Positions 52,087 to 61,760 of a stretch of DNA of 64,000 nt are shown one piece after another. The notes beneath the pieces were generated by a model, which saw only the letters and a program-made list of their open reading frames with translations, was not told the DNA's origin and ran no database searches. A program made the position numbers and the translations under genes. The DNA is taken from positions 27,358 to 91,357 of the forward strand of contig JALVUQ010000086.1 of the NCBI GenBank assembly GCA_027035575.1, in the 5' to 3' direction. The number at the start of each line of letters is the position of its first letter. The first letter of the stretch is position 1. Source of the stretch: Desulfurellales bacterium. GTDB taxonomy: Bacteria; Campylobacterota_A; Desulfurellia; Desulfurellales; Hippeaceae.

Positions 52087-53339
52087 GTGTAGTTAAAAAT
52101 CTTCTAAACTCCGAAGACAAAAAAAGGCTATTCTCAAATTTTATGTCCTTAAGCGTTTTGCAAGGGGCAAATTATATTCTGCCTTTAATTACGCTGCCGT
52201 ATCTTGTAAGGGTTTTAGGTCCTGAAAAGTTTGGGCTTATTGCCTTTGCACAGGCTTTTATTGCCTATTTTAATATTTTAACAGACTACGGTTTTAACCT
52301 TTCAGCTACAAGAGAAATTTCAATTTATAGAGATGACAAAGAAAAAATATCGGAAATTTTCAGTTCTGTTATGATTATTAAACTTGCATTAATGACACTA
52401 TCTTTTATAATTATGACGATTATTGTTTTTTCTTTTGAAAAGTTCAGGAAAGACTGGTTAATATATTATTTCACTTTTGGAATGGTTTTAGGGCAAACGA
52501 TGTTCCCTGTGTGGTTTTTCCAAGGAATGGAAAGAATGAAATACATAACGATTTTGAATATTACGGCAAGACTGATTTTTACCATATCTATTTTTGTATT
52601 TATAAGACAGATGTCTGATTATATATACGTACCGTTGCTTAATTCTATAGGCTTTTGCGTTGCCGGAGTGATGGCTGTATCAATAATTTATAGAGATTTT
52701 AATGTAAATTTTATTTACCCGGGCATAAAAGCTCTAAAATACCAACTAAAAGAGGGGTGGAATATATTTTTATCCACCGCTGGAATAAATATGTACAAAA
52801 GAAATAGTATTCTCATTTTAGGTATATTTACGAATGACACAATAGTAGGGTATTTTTCCATAGCCAAAAAATTAATGGACATAATTAATTCTTTGGCAAG
52901 TGTGGTATCCCAGTCTATATACCCTTACACAATGAGAAATATCTCAAGTCCCTCTATTAATAATTTTTTCAAAAAGATTGGCGTTGGTATAGCTCTATCC
53001 GCTTCAACGATTGGCTTTATACTAATACTTTCAGCAAATTTAGTAACAAAATTATTAGCAGGGCATATTTTTTATCCAACGGTGCTAAGCATAAAGCTCC
53101 TCGCTTTTGTGCCCTTAATTATAGGAATAAATGTTCCGGCAGTGCACAGACTTTTAGGTGAAAAGAAAGATAAATTATTCACAAGAGCTGTGCTATCGGG
53201 TGGAGTATTAGATATAGCACTAAATTTTTTGTTAGTTCCTCACTATTCATATATAGGATCTTGTTTTTCGGTAATTATTACCGAAGCATATGTAACGATA
53301 ATCCTATATTGGTATGCGTTTGTGAAGAAAGGGATTTGA
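52083..53339 (+). CDS. Wzx-type polysaccharide flippase
   Basis: 418 residues, about 12 membrane helices, MOP superfamily. LSVLQGANYILPLITLPYLV and RVLGPEKFGLIAFAQAFIAY near the N-terminus are typical of Wzx/RfbX. It flips undecaprenyl-linked oligosaccharide across the inner membrane. Its start GTG overlaps the rmlD stop (GTGA). No Wzy polymerase is recognised in the window, so the glycan may be a single unit or a polymerase lies elsewhere. Confidence 0.9.
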   Translation: MSVVKNLLNSEDKKRLFSNFMSLSVLQGANYILPLITLPYLVRVLGPEKFGLIAFAQAFIAYFNILTDYGFNLSATREISIYRDDKEKISEIFSSVMIIKLALMTLSFIIMTIIVFSFEKFRKDWLIYYFTFGMVLGQTMFPVWFFQGMERMKYITILNITARLIFTISIFVFIRQMSDYIYVPLLNSIGFCVAGVMAVSIIYRDFNVNFIYPGIKALKYQLKEGWNIFLSTAGINMYKRNSILILGIFTNDTIVGYFSIAKKLMDIINSLASVVSQSIYPYTMRNISSPSINNFFKKIGVGIALSASTIGFILILSANLVTKLLAGHIFYPTVLSIKLLAFVPLIIGINVPAVHRLLGEKKDKLFTRAVLSGGVLDIALNFLLVPHYSYIGSCFSVIITEAYVTIILYWYAFVKKGI

Positions 53340-54317
53340 ATGAAATGTAGATTATGCGGTTGCGAAGACAATTTTGATTCTCTTAAAGTCAAAGAACTAG
53401 AAATGGGTTTTAGAGATGAATTTACATATCTTTTTTGTAAGTCATGCGGAACACTGCAAATAAAACATATACCGGAAAACCTTTCAAGATATTACTCTGG
53501 AGGATATTATAGCTTTTATTCAAATAAACGAAATACATTAAAAACAATTGCGAGAAAGTTAAAAGATTCTTACACCTTGGACCAAAGATTTTTAAATTTT
53601 TTAGGAAATATACTTTGCAAAATTTCAGCTTTCCCTAACGCTCAACTTTTAGCTATTAATTATGTCTATGACAAGTTGACACTCCAATCAAACATATTGG
53701 ATGTGGGTTGTGGAAACGGTGCTCTCTTAAGCAGATTGGCAAATATAGGATTTAAAAGTTTAGAGGGTGTAGACCCCTTTTTAAGTCAAGATAAAATCTT
53801 AAAAAATGGTGTCAGGTTGTATAAAAAATCAATTTTAGACCATAAAAGAGAAGAGTTCTACGATCTAATAATGTTTCATCACTCATTTGAGCATTTAACT
53901 GAAAACCCCTTCGATGTTTTAAAAAAAGTTTATTCATTGCTTAAAAAAGACGGTTTTTGCATAATTCGTATGCCAACAACATCTTCCTACGCATGGGAAG
54001 AATACCGAGAAAGCTGGGTAGGATTGCAAGCTCCACGCCATATTGCAATTTATTCAATAAGAGGGTTTGAAATTTTAGCTTGTAAAACAAATTTTGAAAT
54101 TGAGAAATTTTACTTCGATTCAACTCATTTCAGTTTGGTCGCCAGTGAACAATATAAAAAAGGAATACCATTAAACCACAGAAATTCATTTTTTGTTAAC
54201 CCCAAAAAATCTATATTTTCTAAAGAAGCTATAAAAGATTTTAAGAAAAAAGCTATTAAACTGAACAATAACAATAAAGGAGACATGATCTGTATGATAT
54301 TAAGGAAAAAACAATGA
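53340..54317 (+). CDS. Class I SAM methyltransferase with N-terminal zinc ribbon
   Basis: 325 residues. CRLCG and CKSCG near residues 3-40 look like a zinc ribbon; the methyltransferase domain holds SNILDVGCGNGALLSRL and FHHSFEHLTENPFDVL. This arrangement is common in polysaccharide loci (C- or O-methyltransferases on nucleotide sugars or glycans); the acceptor is unknown. It follows wzx immediately and overlaps the next glycosyltransferase by 4 bases. Confidence 0.85.
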   Translation: MKCRLCGCEDNFDSLKVKELEMGFRDEFTYLFCKSCGTLQIKHIPENLSRYYSGGYYSFYSNKRNTLKTIARKLKDSYTLDQRFLNFLGNILCKISAFPNAQLLAINYVYDKLTLQSNILDVGCGNGALLSRLANIGFKSLEGVDPFLSQDKILKNGVRLYKKSILDHKREEFYDLIMFHHSFEHLTENPFDVLKKVYSLLKKDGFCIIRMPTTSSYAWEEYRESWVGLQAPRHIAIYSIRGFEILACKTNFEIEKFYFDSTHFSLVASEQYKKGIPLNHRNSFFVNPKKSIFSKEAIKDFKKKAIKLNNNNKGDMICMILRKKQ

Positions 54318-55249
54318 TTAAAGTATCTATTATGATTCCTTCCTATAATCATGAGAATTTCATTGAAGATGCAATATTAAGCGCTATCAATCAGACTTAT
54401 GAAAATTTGGAAGTTGTAGTTTGTGATGATGCTTCAGAGGATAACACATGGAGCAAAATAAGCTCCGTAAAATGTAGCAGACTGAAAAAATATAGAAATA
54501 ATGAAAACATTGGTAGAGTAGCAAACTACAGGAAGTTGCTTTACGAATTAAGTAGCGGAGACTATTCGATAAACTTAGATGGAGATGACTACTTTTTAGA
54601 CATGCACTATATTGAAAAAGCTGTATCGTTAATAGAGAAAAACAAACTGGATTTGGCTTTTTCAAATCAAATTATAGGTTTTAAAAACACACCAAGAAAA
54701 ACAAATATGTACCTACCGCAAATAATCGATGGTAATTGGTTATTCTTAAATTTCGGTAAAAGAGGAATACATATACCTCATTCAACGGCCATTTATAAAA
54801 GGGATAAAGCAATTAAATTAAACTTTTACAGAGCAAACATTAGCAGCAGCGACTGGGAGTCCCTTCTTAGATATATACTAAGTTCGAAAGTTGGATTCAT
54901 AGAACAACCATCTGTTTATTGGAGGCAAGTTAGGAATTCTGAGAGCAAAAATAAAAATTTGGACGAATATTTAAATAATATAGATTTTTTAATTGAAAGT
55001 GTATTACCCTATGCAGAGAACTTTTTCGATAAAAACACTCTTACAAATTGGAAAAATAGTTTTATATATGGCAGGTTGATAAGCATCCCTCAGAATTCTT
55101 TAGGAAAAAACCTTAAAATGTTAATTGCATACTCATGTCAAAGCTTAGATACTCTTCACTGTTTGAGATTTTTTTTAAATTTAAAAATATGGGCTAAAAC
55201 AATACTTGGAAGGCTTAATATAAATGTGTGGAATAGCAGGTTTTATTGA
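54314..55249 (+). CDS. Family 2 glycosyltransferase
   Basis: 311 residues, GT-A fold. SIMIPSYNHENFIEDAILSA and VVCDDASEDNTW are the N-terminal nucleotide-sugar motifs, and INLDGDDYFL contains the DxD metal site. Donor and acceptor sugars cannot be told. Overlaps the asnB-like gene by 26 bases. Confidence 0.9.
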   Translation: MIKVSIMIPSYNHENFIEDAILSAINQTYENLEVVVCDDASEDNTWSKISSVKCSRLKKYRNNENIGRVANYRKLLYELSSGDYSINLDGDDYFLDMHYIEKAVSLIEKNKLDLAFSNQIIGFKNTPRKTNMYLPQIIDGNWLFLNFGKRGIHIPHSTAIYKRDKAIKLNFYRANISSSDWESLLRYILSSKVGFIEQPSVYWRQVRNSESKNKNLDEYLNNIDFLIESVLPYAENFFDKNTLTNWKNSFIYGRLISIPQNSLGKNLKMLIAYSCQSLDTLHCLRFFLNLKIWAKTILGRLNINVWNSRFY

Positions 55250-57107
55250 TTTTAATAGAAAATGTAATTATAAAACCTTAAAAGATATGACGGATGTTTT
55301 ACGCCATCGTGGTCCTGATGATGGCGGACTTAGTTTTTACAACTTAAATAATTGCAATATTGGACTTGGGCATAGAAGACTTTCTATTTTGGATTTATCG
55401 AGTCAGGGCCATCAGCCTATGGAGTTTAATGGTTTGGAAATTGTTTATAATGGAGAAGTTTATAATTTCAAAGAAATTAGAAGTGAACTCGAAAAATATG
55501 GATATACTTTTAAATCAAGCTCAGATACTGAAGTTATTTTAAAAGCCTACCATAAATGGGGAATAGAAGCAGTTCATAAATTTAATGGTATGTTTGCAAT
55601 AGCTATTTATGATAAACAGAAGCAAGAATTAATTTTGATTAGGGATAGAGCAGGTGTGAAACCTCTTTATTACTGCTACAAAAACGGACTATTTATGTTT
55701 GCAAGTGAATTGAAATCTTTTCATAAGAATCCTTTTTTTGAAAAGCAGATAGACATAAACTCCCTTGGTTTGTTTTTGCAGTACGGATATATTTTAGAGC
55801 CATATTCTATTTTTAAAAATACATATAAGCTAAAAGCAAGCCATTACTTGATATTCAAAATTCAAAATTCAAAATTTAGAATTCATAAATATTGGGATGT
55901 TTTAGATTGTTACTCAAAACCCAAATTAGAAATATCAGAAGGAGAAGCAATAGAAGAAGCAGGAAATATTTTGAAATCAGCATTTAAATACAGAATGATT
56001 TCTGATGTTCCTGTGGGTTTGTTTTTAAGCGGCGGATACGATAGTAGTGCAGCTGCCTCGATTTTGCAATCCGATATGACGAATAAATTAAAAACATTCA
56101 CTATTGGATTTTATGAGGAAAAATATAATGAAGCCAACCATGCAAAAAGGGTAGCAAAATATCTTGGCACAGACCACGAAGAGTATTATTGTACTCAGAA
56201 AGAAGCCCTGGACATTATTCCAAAGCTTCCTGAAATATATGACGAACCTTTTGGAGATAGTTCAGCTATACCAACAACTTTAGTTAGTCAGCTAGCAAAA
56301 AAAAATGTAAAAGTGAGTTTAAGTGCAGATGGAGGGGATGAGATATTCGGCGGATACAATAAGTATGAACTAATCTTAAAAATTCGGAGGATACTTAACA
56401 ATTTACCTTTAAAAAAGAAACTCTTTAGTATATTAAACACACTAAATCCTAATTTAATTCCTTTAACCGACAAAATTTACAACTTTGAAACCCGTTATGA
56501 AAAGATAAAAAATATGTTAATATCAGAAACTCCAGTTGAATCGTTAAAATATATCAGCGAGCACTTTACTTTTGAGAAAATCCAGAAACTTTTAAAAGAA
56601 GAGGTATATTCCCTACGGACAAATTTTTCTATAAAAACAAATGGGAGTATTCTAAATCAAATAATGGCTGTAGATTTTAAAACTTATTTGGTGGATGATA
56701 TATTAACGAAAGTTGATAGGGCAACAATGAGTGTAAGTCTTGAAGGCAGAGAACCATTGCTCGATTATCGTATCATAGAGTTTTTGGCTCAATTACCTAA
56801 TAGGTTAAAAATTAGGAAGGGTGAAAAAAAATGGCTGTTAAAGCAGATAGTGTATAAGTACATACCGAAGGATATAATAGAAAGACCAAAAAAAGGGTTT
56901 AGCATACCTATTTATGAATGGTTAAAAGATAGTTTAAAAGAACCTTTTATGGCTTATATGAATGAAGAAAAATTAAACTACGATGGTATATTTAATACAA
57001 AAGAAGTTTTAAAATACAGAGACAGATACTTAGACGGTAGTAAAGAAAATATACAAAAACTGTGGTTTTTGCTTATGTTTGAGATGTGGTATGAGAAATG
57101 GATGTAA
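55224..57107 (+). CDS. asnB: Asparagine synthase-like amidotransferase (glutamine-hydrolysing)
   Basis: 627 residues. The N-terminal glutaminase starts MCGIAGFIDF with the nucleophile Cys2, RHRGPDDGG and SILDLSSQGHQPM. The synthetase half has the PP-loop LFLSGGYDSSAAASIL and ADGGDEIFGGYNKYE. In glycan loci such proteins often amidate uronic acids instead of aspartate, so the substrate is open. Around residues 210-220 the sequence FKIQNSKFRIHKYW is read from ATTCAAA heptamers, a small in-frame insertion between the domains. It overlaps the next GT gene by 10 bases. Confidence 0.9.
   Translation: MCGIAGFIDFNRKCNYKTLKDMTDVLRHRGPDDGGLSFYNLNNCNIGLGHRRLSILDLSSQGHQPMEFNGLEIVYNGEVYNFKEIRSELEKYGYTFKSSSDTEVILKAYHKWGIEAVHKFNGMFAIAIYDKQKQELILIRDRAGVKPLYYCYKNGLFMFASELKSFHKNPFFEKQIDINSLGLFLQYGYILEPYSIFKNTYKLKASHYLIFKIQNSKFRIHKYWDVLDCYSKPKLEISEGEAIEEAGNILKSAFKYRMISDVPVGLFLSGGYDSSAAASILQSDMTNKLKTFTIGFYEEKYNEANHAKRVAKYLGTDHEEYYCTQKEALDIIPKLPEIYDEPFGDSSAIPTTLVSQLAKKNVKVSLSADGGDEIFGGYNKYELILKIRRILNNLPLKKKLFSILNTLNPNLIPLTDKIYNFETRYEKIKNMLISETPVESLKYISEHFTFEKIQKLLKEEVYSLRTNFSIKTNGSILNQIMAVDFKTYLVDDILTKVDRATMSVSLEGREPLLDYRIIEFLAQLPNRLKIRKGEKKWLLKQIVYKYIPKDIIERPKKGFSIPIYEWLKDSLKEPFMAYMNEEKLNYDGIFNTKEVLKYRDRYLDGSKENIQKLWFLLMFEMWYEKWM
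55853..55886 (+). repeat. ATTCAAA heptamer repeat inside asnB
   Basis: Three perfect units of ATTCAAA then ATTTAGA and ATTC. Three heptamers make seven codons, here read as IQNSKF with partial repeats. Partial copies of the same unit occur at 45290. Confidence 0.75.
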
Positions 57108-58282
57108 ACAATAAAATAGCCTTTCTCATTAATAATTTCTATGCAGGCGGAGCTGAGAGAGCACTAAGTATAATTATTGAAAAACTACAAGAGGAGTTTG
57201 AGATAGAGCTTATTTGTTTGGAAAAAAGGGATTTTTATAGTGTACCAAAGAATGTAAAAAGGATTTATCTATCAAATTTAACAGGAGAAGAGAGTGGAAT
57301 AATCAAGTTGCTTTACTTACCAATTTTTGCATGGAAGCTGAAAAAATATACCAGCAAAAACGGTATAAAGTTTGTTCAAAGCCATCTTTTTAGGGCAAAC
57401 TTCACTAACATAATAGCAACGATTTTGGGAGGAAAACATAGAACTCAATTGGTCAACTCTACACTTATTAGTAGATACTTAAACAAAGGAATTGGAGGCA
57501 AAATTAATTTAACATTAATAAAACTCTTATATCCAAAAGCTAATTTAATAATTTGGAAATCAAAAGGAATGAAAAAGGACGCTGAAGAGTTATTTAGCCT
57601 GAGAACAAGGCAAATTGTAATTAACAATCCAATAAATCTTGAGAAAATAAAAAATCTATCAAAAGAAAGAGTGACTGAATTTTCCTTTACAAAAGATAAA
57701 ATATATATAATAAGTGTTGGTAGATTGATACATTTAAAAAGAAAGCAAGATTTGATCAAAGTTTTACCCTATTTGCCTAAAGAGGTAGAGGTGATTTTAA
57801 TAGGAGATGGAAATGAGAAAGATAAGCTAATTGAGTTAAGCAAAAAACTCGATGTTAAAGACAAAGTTCATTTTATAGGTAATACCGTAAACCCTTTTAA
57901 GTTTTTAAGTAAGAGCGATATATTCATCAATACAAGCGAAACGGAAGGATTTCCCAATGTAATAGTTGAAGCAATGGCATTTGGATTGCCTGTTATTTCC
58001 AGTGATTGCATAAGTGGGCCCAGGGAAATATTGGCTCCTAATACAGATATAAATAAAAGACTCAATAATGGTGATGGTATAGAGATGGCAAAATATGGAA
58101 TACTGTATCCAATAGGAGATAAAGAGAGTTTATTAAAGGCAATTAATGTGGTGTTAAAAGATAGATATTTGAGAGAGAAATATTCTAAGGTTGCACTTTT
58201 AAGAGCTAAAGAGTTTTCTACAGAGAAGATAATCCCCTTTTACAAGAAAGTTATAATGGAAGCTCTCGATACAATACAATGA
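57098..58282 (+). CDS. Family 4 glycosyltransferase
   Basis: 394 residues, GT-B fold. NNFYAGGAERALSIIIEKL at the N-terminus and SETEGFPNVIVEAMAFGLPV with the catalytic E-x7-E near the C-terminus mark GT4. IISVGRLIHLKRKQDLIK begins the C-terminal domain. Similar to PglJ/PglH-type N-acetylgalactosaminyltransferases in layout, but the sugar is not predictable. Overlaps both neighbours. Confidence 0.92.
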   Translation: MDVNNKIAFLINNFYAGGAERALSIIIEKLQEEFEIELICLEKRDFYSVPKNVKRIYLSNLTGEESGIIKLLYLPIFAWKLKKYTSKNGIKFVQSHLFRANFTNIIATILGGKHRTQLVNSTLISRYLNKGIGGKINLTLIKLLYPKANLIIWKSKGMKKDAEELFSLRTRQIVINNPINLEKIKNLSKERVTEFSFTKDKIYIISVGRLIHLKRKQDLIKVLPYLPKEVEVILIGDGNEKDKLIELSKKLDVKDKVHFIGNTVNPFKFLSKSDIFINTSETEGFPNVIVEAMAFGLPVISSDCISGPREILAPNTDINKRLNNGDGIEMAKYGILYPIGDKESLLKAINVVLKDRYLREKYSKVALLRAKEFSTEKIIPFYKKVIMEALDTIQ

Positions 58283-59394
58283 AAATAGCCTTTCTTAGCC
58301 ATCTTGATTTGAATTTATATCTTTTTAGATTACCCGTTATGAAAGAACTGGTTAAAAAAAGGTATGAGGTTTATGCTGTTTGTCCAAGGGGTGAGGTGTT
58401 TGATAAGTTTGAAAAGTTTGGCATAAAAGCGTTTGAGTATAAAATAGACAGAAAAAGCCTCAATATCTTTAAAGAAATTAAGACTATTAGGAACATAAAA
58501 AGGGCTGTTTCTCAAATCAAGCCCGATATTTTACATACATTTATGCACAAACCTAATATTTACGGCAATTTAACAAAACATCCAAACAGAATAAATACGG
58601 TTACTGGTCTTGGGAGTTTTTTTATTTATAAAGATATAAGGTCAAAAGCCGTAAAATATGCAATCGAACAGATGTATAAAATAACAACAAAAGCTACAAA
58701 AAAGATTGTTTTTCAAAATAGCGATGATTTAAAGTTTTTTGTGGATAAAGATATTGTGGATAAAGATAAAGCAATTTTAATAAAAAGCAGTGGAATTGAT
58801 ACGGATGTTTTCAAGCCTATGCCAAAAGACAAAGAACTTTTAAGACAATTGAATTTTGACAGCAAGCCTGTTGTTTTAATGATTGCAAGAGTTATTAAAG
58901 ATAAAGGTGTGCAGGAATTTATAGATGCTGCGGATATATTGAAAGATAAAGCAAATTTTGTGTATGTTGGCGATATGGATAAGGGAAATAAAAATGCATT
59001 TATGCCCGACTGGAAAAATGTGAAATACTTAGGGTTTAGAAACGATATAAAGGAATTGATTTCTGTTTGTGACATATTTGTTCTGCCAAGCTATAGAGAG
59101 GGTGTACCTCGCACTTTGCTGGAATCAGGAGCAATGGGTAAAGCTATTGTCACAACCGATGCTGTAGGATGCAGGGAGGTGGTTGATGATGACGTTAATG
59201 GCTTTTTGGTTCCTGTTAAAAACAGCATAGCGTTGGCGGATAAAATTGAAACTTTGATTGATAATAAGCAATTAAGAGAAAAATTTGGTATAAGTATAAG
59301 AGAGAAAATTGTGAAAGAGTTTGATGTTAAAGTTGTAGTTGAGCAGTATTTGAAGCTTTATGAGAAAATAATATCGGACGACGGTGTAAAATGA
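58279..59394 (+). CDS. Family 4 glycosyltransferase, PglA-like
   Basis: 371 residues. MKIAFLSHLDLNLYLFRLPV and DILHTFMHKPNIYGNL in the N-terminal half, LMIARVIKDKGVQEFIDAA and PSYREGVPRTLLESGAMGKA in the C-terminal half. This resembles PglA, which adds the second sugar to undecaprenyl-PP-bacillosamine, and its position just before the pglC homologue supports that. The 69 bases after it hold no gene. Confidence 0.9.
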   Translation: MKIAFLSHLDLNLYLFRLPVMKELVKKRYEVYAVCPRGEVFDKFEKFGIKAFEYKIDRKSLNIFKEIKTIRNIKRAVSQIKPDILHTFMHKPNIYGNLTKHPNRINTVTGLGSFFIYKDIRSKAVKYAIEQMYKITTKATKKIVFQNSDDLKFFVDKDIVDKDKAILIKSSGIDTDVFKPMPKDKELLRQLNFDSKPVVLMIARVIKDKGVQEFIDAADILKDKANFVYVGDMDKGNKNAFMPDWKNVKYLGFRNDIKELISVCDIFVLPSYREGVPRTLLESGAMGKAIVTTDAVGCREVVDDDVNGFLVPVKNSIALADKIETLIDNKQLREKFGISIREKIVKEFDVKVVVEQYLKLYEKIISDDGVK

Positions 59395-59463
59395 AATTTA
59401 ATAAAAAAATAAGGCGGCTACCTAAGAATACCGGGATTGGTCTATTCAATAGCAGGACTAACA

Positions 59464-60069
59464 ATGTATAAGAATTTTTTTAAACCTCTATTGGACAAGA
59501 TTCTTGCTGTTGTTTTAATACTTGTTTTGTCTCCTGTTATGGCTGTTGTAGCAATACTAATTTATTTATGGGATGGAAGACCCGTGCTATTCATTCAAGA
59601 ACGTCCGGGGTATAGGGAGAAAATATTTAAAATTTATAAATTCCGTACAATGACAAATGAAAAAGACAAACACGGAAATCTGCTGCCTGATGAGAAAAGA
59701 CTTAAAGGCATTGGTAAAATCATTAGAAGTTTAAGTTTAGATGAGCTCCCGCAGTTGTTTAATATTTTAAAGGGGGATATGAGCTTTGTTGGTCCGCGTC
59801 CCTTGCTTGTCGAATATTTACCGCTTTATAATGAACAGCAGAGAAAAAGACACAATGTAAAACCAGGCATCACAGGGCTGGCGCAAGTGATGGGTAGAAA
59901 CGCTATAAGCTGGAAAGAAAAGTTTGAATATGATATTGAGTATGTGGATAACCTGTCGTTTTGGCTTGATTTAAAAATAATTTTCCTAACAATATGGAAA
60001 GTTGTAAAAAGAGAGGGTGTTTCACAGAAAGGACAAGCAACAATGGAGAAGTTTGATGGGAGGAATTAG
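59464..60069 (+). CDS. pglC: Undecaprenyl-phosphate phosphoglycosyl transferase (PglC-like)
   Basis: 201 residues, monotopic PGT. An N-terminal re-entrant helix (about 12-35) is followed by [40 protein letters not shown] with the catalytic Asp-Glu and [22 protein letters not shown]. PglC transfers phospho-sugar, typically N,N'-diacetylbacillosamine phosphate, to undecaprenyl phosphate and starts glycan assembly. I start at the ATG at 59464 (GCAGGAC upstream) instead of a longer frame. Neighbours pglD, pglE and pglF homologues support bacillosamine as substrate. Confidence 0.92.
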   Translation: MYKNFFKPLLDKILAVVLILVLSPVMAVVAILIYLWDGRPVLFIQERPGYREKIFKIYKFRTMTNEKDKHGNLLPDEKRLKGIGKIIRSLSLDELPQLFNILKGDMSFVGPRPLLVEYLPLYNEQQRKRHNVKPGITGLAQVMGRNAISWKEKFEYDIEYVDNLSFWLDLKIIFLTIWKVVKREGVSQKGQATMEKFDGRN

Positions 60070-60676
60070 TTTACTAATTTACGGGGCAAGCGGGCACGGA
60101 AAAGTGATATACGATGTTGCCGAAAGATTAGGTTATAAAGTTGAAGGATTTATTGATGATGATAAAAATAAACGCTTTTTGCTCGGGAAACCCGTATTTA
60201 GATTAGATGATTTAAAAGATAAAAAAAATATAGCTCTAGGTATTGGCGATAATAGAATAAGGTCTAAAATATACAACAAGATTAAAAAAAACGGTCATAA
60301 TATCGTATCTATTATAGATAAAAGTGCAGTTGTGTCCGAATTTGCTACGATAGGTGAAGGCAGTGTGGTATTTGCCAATTGCGTGATAAACAATTCTGCC
60401 GTATTGGGAAAAGGCTGTATAGTAAATACCGGTGCAATTGTTGAACATGATTGTATCATAGGGGATTTTTCCCATATCTCTCCTAATGCGGCTCTTGCCG
60501 GCGGAGTTAAAGTAGGCAGTTTTACCCAAATTGGGATTGGCTCAAGTGTTAGAGAGTTGATAGAAATCGGGGACAACGTGATTGTAGGAGCAGGGACGGT
60601 CGTTGTAAAGAATATTGAGGATAATGCTATAATGGTCGGCAATCCGGTAAGGTTTTTGAAGAGCAATAATGAGTAA
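60056..60676 (+). CDS. pglD: Sugar N-acetyltransferase (PglD-like)
   Basis: 206 residues. N-terminal Rossmann-like domain [20 protein letters not shown] and a left-handed beta helix with hexapeptide repeats ([39 protein letters not shown]). PglD acetylates UDP-4-amino sugar to UDP-diacetylbacillosamine with a catalytic His (here in [14 protein letters not shown]). The start at 60056 has GGAG 8 bases upstream and overlaps pglC by 14 bases; overlap with pglE is 8 bases. Confidence 0.9.
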   Translation: MGGISLLIYGASGHGKVIYDVAERLGYKVEGFIDDDKNKRFLLGKPVFRLDDLKDKKNIALGIGDNRIRSKIYNKIKKNGHNIVSIIDKSAVVSEFATIGEGSVVFANCVINNSAVLGKGCIVNTGAIVEHDCIIGDFSHISPNAALAGGVKVGSFTQIGIGSSVRELIEIGDNVIVGAGTVVVKNIEDNAIMVGNPVRFLKSNNE

Positions 60677-61760
60677 TAAAATTTCTATTTTTTTATCCCC
60701 TCCGCATATGTCAGGTAAAGAGCTTGAATATATTAAACTGGCTTTTGAAAGCAATTATATCGCTCCTGTCGGTGAATTTATAGAGAAATTCGAGCAGTCT
60801 GTCTGCGATTTTACAAAGGCAAAATACGCTTGCGCTCTGGTGAACGGTACAAGCGCAATTCACTTGGCTTTAAGGATTTTAGGGATAGGTGAAGGTGATA
60901 AGGTTTTAGCTTCGACTTTTACTTTTATTGGCTCTGTAACGCCGATTCTTTATCAAAACGCTGAACCGATTTTTATCGATAGCGATGAAAGCTGGAATAT
61001 AGACCCTAATCTCGTTGAGGATGCAGCAAAAAAAGAAAAACCCAAAGCGCTTATTTTTACACACCTCTACGGTCAAATGGCAAAGATTGAAGAATTGAAA
61101 CAGCTTGCCGATAAATACAGCTTTTATCTCATTGAGGATGCGGCAGAAGCCCTCGGTGCAACCTATAAAAACAGACAGGCGGGGACATTTGGTGATTTTG
61201 GCATATACTCTTTTAACGGCAACAAAATTTTAACAACATCCAGCGGAGGAGTCTTGGTTAGCCACGATAAGGAATGGATTGAAAAAGCCAAATTTTTAAG
61301 TACACAGGCAAAAGAAACTTTTCTCTGGTACGAGCACAGAGAGGTAGGGTATAATTACAGAATGAGCAATATTTTGGCAGCGATTGGCGTTGCGCAGATG
61401 GAAGTGATTGAGGAAAGAGTAAGAAGAAAAAGAGAGATTTTTAATACGTACAAAAAGAAATTGAGTGATATTGCCGATTTTATGCCTGAAATAGAAAAAT
61501 CAAGAGGAAACAGGTGGCTCACCACACTTACCTTTAAAGATAAAGAGCCTTTGAGCGTTCTTAAATATCTAAAAAAATACGGCATTGAATCTCGCCCTCT
61601 CTGGAAACCGATGCATCTACAGCCCGTATTTAAAAATGCAAAAGCCTATGCAAATGGGAGAAGCGAAGAACTTTTTAAAAAGGGCTTGTGTCTGCCAAGC
61701 GGAACTCAGATTGAAGATAAACAGATAGAATTCATTATTAACAAGGTAAAAGAGTGTTGA
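60669..61760 (+). CDS. pglE: UDP-4-keto sugar aminotransferase (PglE-like, DegT/StrS family)
   Basis: 363 residues, PLP-dependent. ALVNGTSAIHLALRILGIGE, LIEDAAEALGATYKNRQAGT and the PLP Lys in YSFNGNKILTTSSGGVLV are typical. It transfers an amino group from glutamate to UDP-4-keto-6-deoxy-GlcNAc. Overlaps pglF by 7 bases. Confidence 0.92.
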   Translation: MSNKISIFLSPPHMSGKELEYIKLAFESNYIAPVGEFIEKFEQSVCDFTKAKYACALVNGTSAIHLALRILGIGEGDKVLASTFTFIGSVTPILYQNAEPIFIDSDESWNIDPNLVEDAAKKEKPKALIFTHLYGQMAKIEELKQLADKYSFYLIEDAAEALGATYKNRQAGTFGDFGIYSFNGNKILTTSSGGVLVSHDKEWIEKAKFLSTQAKETFLWYEHREVGYNYRMSNILAAIGVAQMEVIEERVRRKREIFNTYKKKLSDIADFMPEIEKSRGNRWLTTLTFKDKEPLSVLKYLKKYGIESRPLWKPMHLQPVFKNAKAYANGRSEELFKKGLCLPSGTQIEDKQIEFIINKVKEC

